Under the pieces are notes generated by a model. The model saw only the letters and a program-made list of their open reading frames with translations. It made no database searches and had not been told where the DNA came from. DNA of 11,546 bases from Eubacteriales Family XIII. Incertae Sedis bacterium (GTDB taxonomy: Bacteria; Bacillota; Clostridia; Peptostreptococcales; Anaerovoracaceae). Both the position numbers and the translations under genes were made by a program. The stretch lies in assembly GCA_031263875.1 (NCBI GenBank), contig JAISEX010000314.1, positions 1-11,546 on the forward strand. The letters are read 5' to 3'. Shown piece by piece: positions 7,352-11,546 of the stretch; the first letter of the stretch is position 1, and every line of letters begins with the position of its first letter.

Positions 7352-8707
7352 ATGGGAAACCTTTTCGGGACCGACGGCGTCAGAGGCGTCGCGAATGTTG
7401 AGCTTACGCCGGAGCTGGCATATGCGCTGGGGAAAGCGGGCGCTTCGGTGCTATCGGACGAATCGCATGACAAACCGCCTTTGGTCGTGATCGGCAAGGA
7501 TACGCGCGTGAGCGGCGATATGCTTGAGAGCGCGCTTGCCGCGGGAATCCTCGCCGCGGGCGGTGACGTTATCCGCGCGGGCGTGATGCCGACTCCGGCG
7601 GTGGCGTTTCTCGTCAAGGATATGGGCGCCGATTGCGGCGTCGTTATTTCCGCTTCTCACAACCCGTTTGAGTATAATGGGATCAAATTCTTTAACAGCG
7701 AGGGCTTTAAGCTCGACGACTCGGTGCAGGACCGCATCGAGGATGTGGTGCTGAATGGCGTGCGCGCGGGCGCGGCGGTAACGGGAGCCGCTATCGGGCG
7801 TGTCCGCGACTGCGGAGAGGACGCCGTGCGCCGTTATGCCGGCCATCTGACCGGTTCGATAACGTGCGATATGTCCAAGATGAAAATCGTTATGGACTGT
7901 GCGAACGGAGCGGCGTGCGCCGCGGCAAAGGCAGTGGCGGACGACCTGAACGCGACGGTCATGTTTATCGGCAGTGAACCCAACGGAACGAATATCAACG
8001 AGGGATGCGGCTCGACCAATCCCGGAATGCTCAGAGCCACCGTCATCGCGACGGGCGCGGATCTGGGGCTGGCCTTCGACGGCGACGCCGACCGGCTTAT
8101 CGCGGTCGACGAAACGGGGAATATCCTCGACGGCGACCGCATTATGTATATCTGCGCGAAGCATATGAAACAAAAGGGCGAGCTTGCCGGCGACCGCGTG
8201 ACGGCGACGGTTATGAGCAATATTGGACTGGGCCTCGCGTTGGAACAGGAGGGCATAACGCTTGACCGCGCGGACGTCGGCGACCGGTATGTGCTGGAAA
8301 TGATGAGGGAAACGGGCAGCGTGTTTGGCGGCGAGCAGTCGGGTCACCTTATTTTTCTCGACCGGAATACGACGGGCGACGGGCTGTTCGCGGGATTGCG
8401 GCTGATCGAGGCTGTTATCGCGTCGGGCGGGAAGGCGTCGGAGGCGTCGGCGGGCCTGACGATCTATCCGCAGACGCTGAAAAACGCCGCGGTGAAAAAT
8501 GAGCATAAGACTTCGTTCCGCAGCGATCCTGAAATCGCGATAGCTATTGAAAAGATAGAGCGGCTGATGCAGGGCGAGGGGCGGATACTGATCCGGCCGT
8601 CGGGAACGGAGCCGCTGGTGCGCGTGATGCTGGAAGGAGCTGACGCGGAGATGATAGAACGCGAGGCGGAGATTCTCGCGGAGCTGATCGAGAAGAAGTT
8701 TGGGTGA
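7352..8707 (+). CDS. glmM: phosphoglucosamine mutase GlmM
   Basis: GlmM (451 residues) converts glucosamine-6-phosphate to glucosamine-1-phosphate for UDP-GlcNAc and peptidoglycan synthesis. It opens with the family signature MGNLFGTDGVRGVAN. The catalytic phosphoserine is S102 in ISASHNPFEYNGIKFF. The magnesium loop is DGDADR (D243, D245, D247). The sugar-binding GGEQSGH and the phosphate-binding RPSGTEPLVRVM near the C-terminus are all present. Length and motif positions match B. subtilis and E. coli GlmM, so it should be active. The start has a strong AAGGAGA (7337-7343) at 8 nt. In several Bacillota GlmM binds CdaA and inhibits it, and the gene order here supports the same coupling. No terminator is visible after the stop, only 38 bp of unassigned sequence before the repeat element. 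Confidence 0.98.
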   Translation: MGNLFGTDGVRGVANVELTPELAYALGKAGASVLSDESHDKPPLVVIGKDTRVSGDMLESALAAGILAAGGDVIRAGVMPTPAVAFLVKDMGADCGVVISASHNPFEYNGIKFFNSEGFKLDDSVQDRIEDVVLNGVRAGAAVTGAAIGRVRDCGEDAVRRYAGHLTGSITCDMSKMKIVMDCANGAACAAAKAVADDLNATVMFIGSEPNGTNINEGCGSTNPGMLRATVIATGADLGLAFDGDADRLIAVDETGNILDGDRIMYICAKHMKQKGELAGDRVTATVMSNIGLGLALEQEGITLDRADVGDRYVLEMMRETGSVFGGEQSGHLIFLDRNTTGDGLFAGLRLIEAVIASGGKASEASAGLTIYPQTLKNAAVKNEHKTSFRSDPEIAIAIEKIERLMQGEGRILIRPSGTEPLVRVMLEGADAEMIEREAEILAELIEKKFG

Positions 8708-8745
8708 AGATGAATCGGCGCGCGCGTGTCTGAAGTGGAGGCAGC

Positions 8746-9084
8746 GCCGCTGTAACCGGAGCGCAGGGCCTGCATGAGGACGATGGCAGGAAGTTTGCGG
8801 AATTGCGGTGTGGAGAGCCGCTGTAACCGGGGGCGCACGTCGGGAGTGGTGACGATGAGAGCGAATTGCGGCTATGCCCGGAATGACAGACGTTGCGGGG
8901 ACGGCATGAAAGTTCGCACATGTCCCGCGCACGGGATAGCAGTGGAAATCCGGAGCCCCTCGGGGCGTAGGATTGGAACGGATAGCCCGGTGGGGCACGC
9001 AAAATAAAAGACTGTTTTTCGCAAATATTTGCGTAAGACTGTCCTGCGGGTTATGTGCGAAGTTATGTTGAGTGCCCCATGCGC
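8746..9084 (+). repeat. composite interspersed repeat element, copy B
   Basis: The second copy of the element seen at 3961-4301, filling most of the glmM-glmS gap. Two tandem units share GCCGCTGTAACCGG exactly (8746-8759 and 8817-8830, 71 nt apart), each with GACGATG 33-34 nt in (8779 and 8851). The tail follows with AATGACAGAC at 8882, TGTCCCGCGCACGGGATAG at 8921, CGGAGCCCC at 8951, AGCCCGGTGGGGCA at 8984 and GCCCCATGCGC at 9074. Possible stems are TCCCG/CGGGA at 8923-8936, GCCCC-TC-GGGGC at 8955-8966 and a closing 8-bp pair TGGGGCAC (8991-8998) with GTGCCCCA (9072-9079). The closing pair is longer than in copy A. Bits of open frame cross it on both strands but none is conserved between the copies. 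Confidence 0.75.
9008..9042. repeat. palindrome flanked by 8-bp direct repeats
   Basis: The perfect 14-nt palindrome CGCAAATATTTGCG (9020-9033) sits between two copies of AAGACTGT (9008-9015 and 9035-9042). The stem can be extended by GTTTT/AAGAC around a T-T mismatch. It lies inside the tail of repeat copy B and has no counterpart in copy A. No T-run follows it on either strand, so it is not a standard terminator. It could be a protein-binding site or a small insertion scar. Confidence 0.6.
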
Positions 9085-9148
9085 CCGCGTTTGAAAGGGA
9101 ACATGGAAAATTGAATAAGTATTGAGCAGTAGAAGTGATGCAAGATAT

Positions 9149-9154
9149 GAGGTG
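9149..9154 (+). promoter_or_regulatory. ribosome binding site of glmS
   Basis: GAGGTG lies 5 nt before the ATG at 9160 and fixes the glmS start, which also gives the required N-terminal MCGIVGYIG. I could not find a convincing promoter in 9085-9159: TTGAAA at 9091 has no good -10 partner. Confidence 0.7.
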
Positions 9155-9159
9155 CGAAT

Positions 9160-10989
9160 ATGTGTGGAATAGTAGGATATATAGGAGATGGCAGCGCGAA
9201 GGAAGCGATACTTACGGGACTGAAGAATCTCGAATACCGGGGGTATGATTCCGCGGGTATCGCCATCGGCAAGAAGGACAAGATCCTTCTGCGCAAGGAG
9301 TCGGGCGAGCTCGAAAATCTTATCGCGAAAACGCAAAAGAGCGATTTTGACGGGACGATCGGCATCGGTCATACGCGGTGGGCGACGCACGGAAGTCCGA
9401 TCCGCGAAAACGCGCATCCGCATCTTTCGGCGGACGGCCGGGTCGCGATCGTGCATAATGGGATCATCGAAAATTATATTGAGCTGAAGCATATGCTGAC
9501 GGAGGAGCACGGCATAATCTTTAAGTCCGAAACGGATTCCGAGGTGATCGCGCAGCTTATCGGCATCTATTACGAGGGCGATTTGTTGGAGGCGGTGCGG
9601 GCGGCCGTAAAGTGCGTGCGGGGCGCCTACGCGATCGGTGTGATGGCCGCGGACGTTTCGGATACGATAATAGCCGTCAGAAAAGACGCGCCGCTTATCG
9701 CGGGCATCGGCGAGGGCTGCAATTATCTTGCGTCCGATATTCCGGCGGTGCTCGGGCATACGCGCGATATCTATGTGATCGAAAACGACGAGATCGTGGT
9801 TATCACGAAGGATGACATCAAAATCTACGACGAGGATATGACGCGTGTGAGCCGCGATATTATGCATGTGGAGTGGGACGCGGCGGCCGCCGAAAAGGGC
9901 GGCTACGAGGATTTCATGAAGAAGGAGATTTTCGAGCAGCCGCGCGGCGTCAAGGAAACGCTCGAAAGAAGGCTGACGGAGGGCGATGAAATCTGGCTTG
10001 ACGGCATCGAGTTATCGAAGGAAGAAATCGAGAATATCGACCGCATCTATATCGTGGCGTGCGGGACGGCTTCGTATGCGGGCATCCAGGGCGTAACGCT
10101 GTTCGAGAAGTTCGCGGGGATCCCGTCGGAATCGGATATCGCGTCGGAGTTCCGCTACCGGAATCCGCTCGTGAACGAAAGGACGCTCTGCGTCTGCATC
10201 AGCCAGTCCGGTGAAACGACCGACACGCTCGAGGCGTTACGCGAGGCGAAGCGGAAGGGCGCGCGCATTCTTTCGATCTGTAATGTGGTGGGGAGCAGCG
10301 TGGCGCGCGAGTCCGACGACGTGATGTTTACGTGGGCGGGGCCGGAAATCGCGGTCGCCTCCACCAAGGCGTATACCACGCAGTTGATCTGCCTCTACCT
10401 GCTTGCGCTCTATATGGGCCGGGCGAAGGGGACGCTGCCCGACGCCGAGTACCGGTCGGTTCTCGCGGAATTGAAACAGATTCCGGATAAGCTGACGGAG
10501 GTTTTGAAGACAGAGGATCAGATAAAAACCCTCGCGGAAAAGTTTTATATCAAGGAACAGGTTTTCTATATCGGGCGCGGCATGGACGTCGGCACGGCGT
10601 TCGAGGCCAGCCTGAAATTAAAGGAAATTACCTATATCAATTCGTTCGCGATAGCGGCGGGCGAACTGAAACACGGGACGATAGCGCTCGTGCGGAACCA
10701 GACGCTGTTCTTCGTGCTTGCGACGCAGGATAAGCTCTATGAAAAAATGCTTTCAAACATAGAGGAGATCAAGGCGCGCAAGGCGTATGTGGTCAGCGTC
10801 GCGAAGGAGGGGAACACGCGCGTCGCGAAGGTTTCCGATGAAACGATCTATATTCCGAATTGCGCCGACGACGTCGCGCCGATACTTGCGGTGGTGCCGA
10901 TGCAACTGCTCGCCTACCATATCGCGAAGATGCTCAAGCGTAATATCGACAAGCCGCGCAACCTCGCGAAATCGGTGACCGTCGAGTAA
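9160..10989 (+). CDS. glmS: glutamine-fructose-6-phosphate aminotransferase (isomerizing) GlmS
   Basis: GlmS (609 residues, the same length as the E. coli enzyme) makes glucosamine-6-phosphate from fructose-6-phosphate and glutamine, the entry step to amino-sugar and cell-wall synthesis and the supplier of GlmM's substrate. The N-terminal glutaminase domain (about 1-220) has the catalytic Cys2 (MCGIVGYIG) and HTRWATHG. Two SIS domains follow: the sugar-phosphate site includes CGTAS (301-305) and SQSGET (348-353), and the isomerase residues E489, H505 (GELKHG) and K604 (LAKSVTVE, the conserved C-terminus) are all present. No substitution suggests loss of function. Many Bacillota control glmS by a self-cleaving ribozyme in the leader; I find no recognisable ribozyme core here. 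The next gene starts 39 bp downstream and may be co-transcribed. Confidence 0.98.
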   Translation: MCGIVGYIGDGSAKEAILTGLKNLEYRGYDSAGIAIGKKDKILLRKESGELENLIAKTQKSDFDGTIGIGHTRWATHGSPIRENAHPHLSADGRVAIVHNGIIENYIELKHMLTEEHGIIFKSETDSEVIAQLIGIYYEGDLLEAVRAAVKCVRGAYAIGVMAADVSDTIIAVRKDAPLIAGIGEGCNYLASDIPAVLGHTRDIYVIENDEIVVITKDDIKIYDEDMTRVSRDIMHVEWDAAAAEKGGYEDFMKKEIFEQPRGVKETLERRLTEGDEIWLDGIELSKEEIENIDRIYIVACGTASYAGIQGVTLFEKFAGIPSESDIASEFRYRNPLVNERTLCVCISQSGETTDTLEALREAKRKGARILSICNVVGSSVARESDDVMFTWAGPEIAVASTKAYTTQLICLYLLALYMGRAKGTLPDAEYRSVLAELKQIPDKLTEVLKTEDQIKTLAEKFYIKEQVFYIGRGMDVGTAFEASLKLKEITYINSFAIAAGELKHGTIALVRNQTLFFVLATQDKLYEKMLSNIEEIKARKAYVVSVAKEGNTRVAKVSDETIYIPNCADDVAPILAVVPMQLLAYHIAKMLKRNIDKPRNLAKSVTVE

Positions 10990-11028
10990 GGCGCGGGGCG
11001 GGTAATGCGGTAGAAAAGGAATGATGAT

Positions 11029-11546
11029 ATGAAAGTCAGCAAAGCGCACTTCAGGGGGTGTCTGCTCGGCGGAGCGGCCGCGGACGCGAAAGGCTACGGC
11101 ATCAAAGAAGGCATGCGCGATTTGATAAGCGATAACACGCAGATGACGTGTTTCACGGTGGACGGCCTGATCTGGGCCGACGAGCGAGCGATCCGGCGCG
11201 GCGTCTACGCGTACATCCCGTGCCTGTTTTACTCCTACCAGAAGTGGTATTACACGCAGACGGGCAGCCTTGCGGACAAGAATTACGACTTCATTTTGGG
11301 CGGCGAGATCCTGAATTGGGACGATCTTTTCGCGCGGCGCGGGACGGGTCAGACGAGCCTTGAGGCGCTCGCCGGCAGCATTGGGAATAAATACGGGACG
11401 ATGAAAAACCGTATCAACACTTCCAAGGGCTGCGGGAGCGTTATGCGCGTGGCGCCGATCGGCCTCTATTTTTGGAAAAATCCCGAAACCGCCTTCCACA
11501 TCGGAGCGGAGAGCGGGGCGTTGACGCACGGCCATATCGACGCGAT
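11029..11546 (+). CDS. ADP-ribosylglycohydrolase (DraG/ARH) family protein, 3' end cut by window
   Basis: The first 172 codons of an ADP-ribosylglycohydrolase-fold protein. Family members remove ADP-ribose from proteins or small molecules using a two-metal site. Recognisable pieces are FRGCLLGGAAADAKGYG (the usual GxxxGDAxG with Ala for Gly at 18), SDNTQMTCFTVDGLIWA at 34-50, the NTSKGCGSVMRVAPIGL segment, and ALTHGH near the window end. The normal SDDTQ metal motif has Asn at position 36 in place of the second Asp, and the linker between the GDA and DDT motifs looks short. These changes raise doubt about ordinary hydrolase activity; the C-terminal metal ligands are outside the window. AAAGGA (11015-11020) precedes the ATG by 8 nt. 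It follows glmS by 39 bp in the same direction without a terminator, so read-through is likely. Confidence 0.85.
   Translation, partial: MKVSKAHFRGCLLGGAAADAKGYGIKEGMRDLISDNTQMTCFTVDGLIWADERAIRRGVYAYIPCLFYSYQKWYYTQTGSLADKNYDFILGGEILNWDDLFARRGTGQTSLEALAGSIGNKYGTMKNRINTSKGCGSVMRVAPIGLYFWKNPETAFHIGAESGALTHGHIDA

Noticed and set aside
8741..8810. glmS ribozyme suggested by AGCGCC followed by GACGATGG
   Set aside because: The order and spacing of the ribozyme core are not there, and the same words recur as tandem units, including before hpf.
7451..8998. 515-codon open frame on the minus strand opposite glmM
   Set aside because: It mirrors the GC-rich codons of glmM, is rich in Arg and His, and shows no family motif, while the + strand encodes a complete GlmM.
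8774..9007. 77-codon + strand frame between glmM and glmS
   Set aside because: Lies in repeat copy B; the matching part of copy A does not keep the frame, and the peptide is Arg/Gly/Cys-rich without any motif.
9014..9039. intrinsic terminator at the CGCAAATATTTGCG palindrome
   Set aside because: The T-run precedes the stem on the + strand, and no T-run follows it on either strand.

Overview
The window is a co-oriented stretch of housekeeping genes from a bacterium that looks like a GC-rich member of the Clostridia (Bacillota). The reasons are the long-form hibernation factor Hpf, the cdaA-cdaR-glmM-glmS gene order, RecD2 without RecBC, a YhaM-type HD nuclease, AGGAGG-type ribosome binding sites and a SigA-type promoter. 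Genus cannot be told from the sequence alone. All nine genes read on the + strand; the gene at each end is cut by the window edge.

Left block (1-3679): the C-terminal part of a YhaM-like 3'-5' exoribonuclease, the RecD2 helicase and a ComF-type phosphoribosyltransferase-fold protein. Their ends overlap (7 bp, then about 11 bp), so they are probably one transcript devoted to nucleic-acid processing and DNA uptake or repair. An 851-bp gene-free stretch follows (3680-4530). It ends in a candidate promoter and leader for hpf.

Middle and right block (4531-10989): hpf with a strong intrinsic terminator, then a good SigA-like promoter and a hairpin that may cover the ribosome binding site of cdaA. 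After it come cdaA (c-di-AMP synthase), cdaR (its membrane-anchored regulator), glmM and, after a 452-bp gap, glmS. CdaA, CdaR and GlmM form the known module that ties c-di-AMP production to cell-wall precursor synthesis. GlmS and GlmM catalyse successive steps to glucosamine-1-phosphate, the precursor of UDP-GlcNAc. The window ends in the start of an ADP-ribosylglycohydrolase-family gene (11029 onward) with an altered metal-binding motif.

The most interesting non-genic signal is a composite element of about 340 bp present once in each large intergenic gap (3961-4301 and 8746-9084). Each copy has two tandem units of about 70 nt followed by a structured tail. Six landmark motifs occur in the same order at nearly the same offsets (0/70/134/173/233/330 against 0/71/136/175/238/328), although much of the sequence between them has diverged. 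It does not keep a reading frame between copies. It looks like an interspersed repeat or structured-RNA family whose identity I do not recognise.
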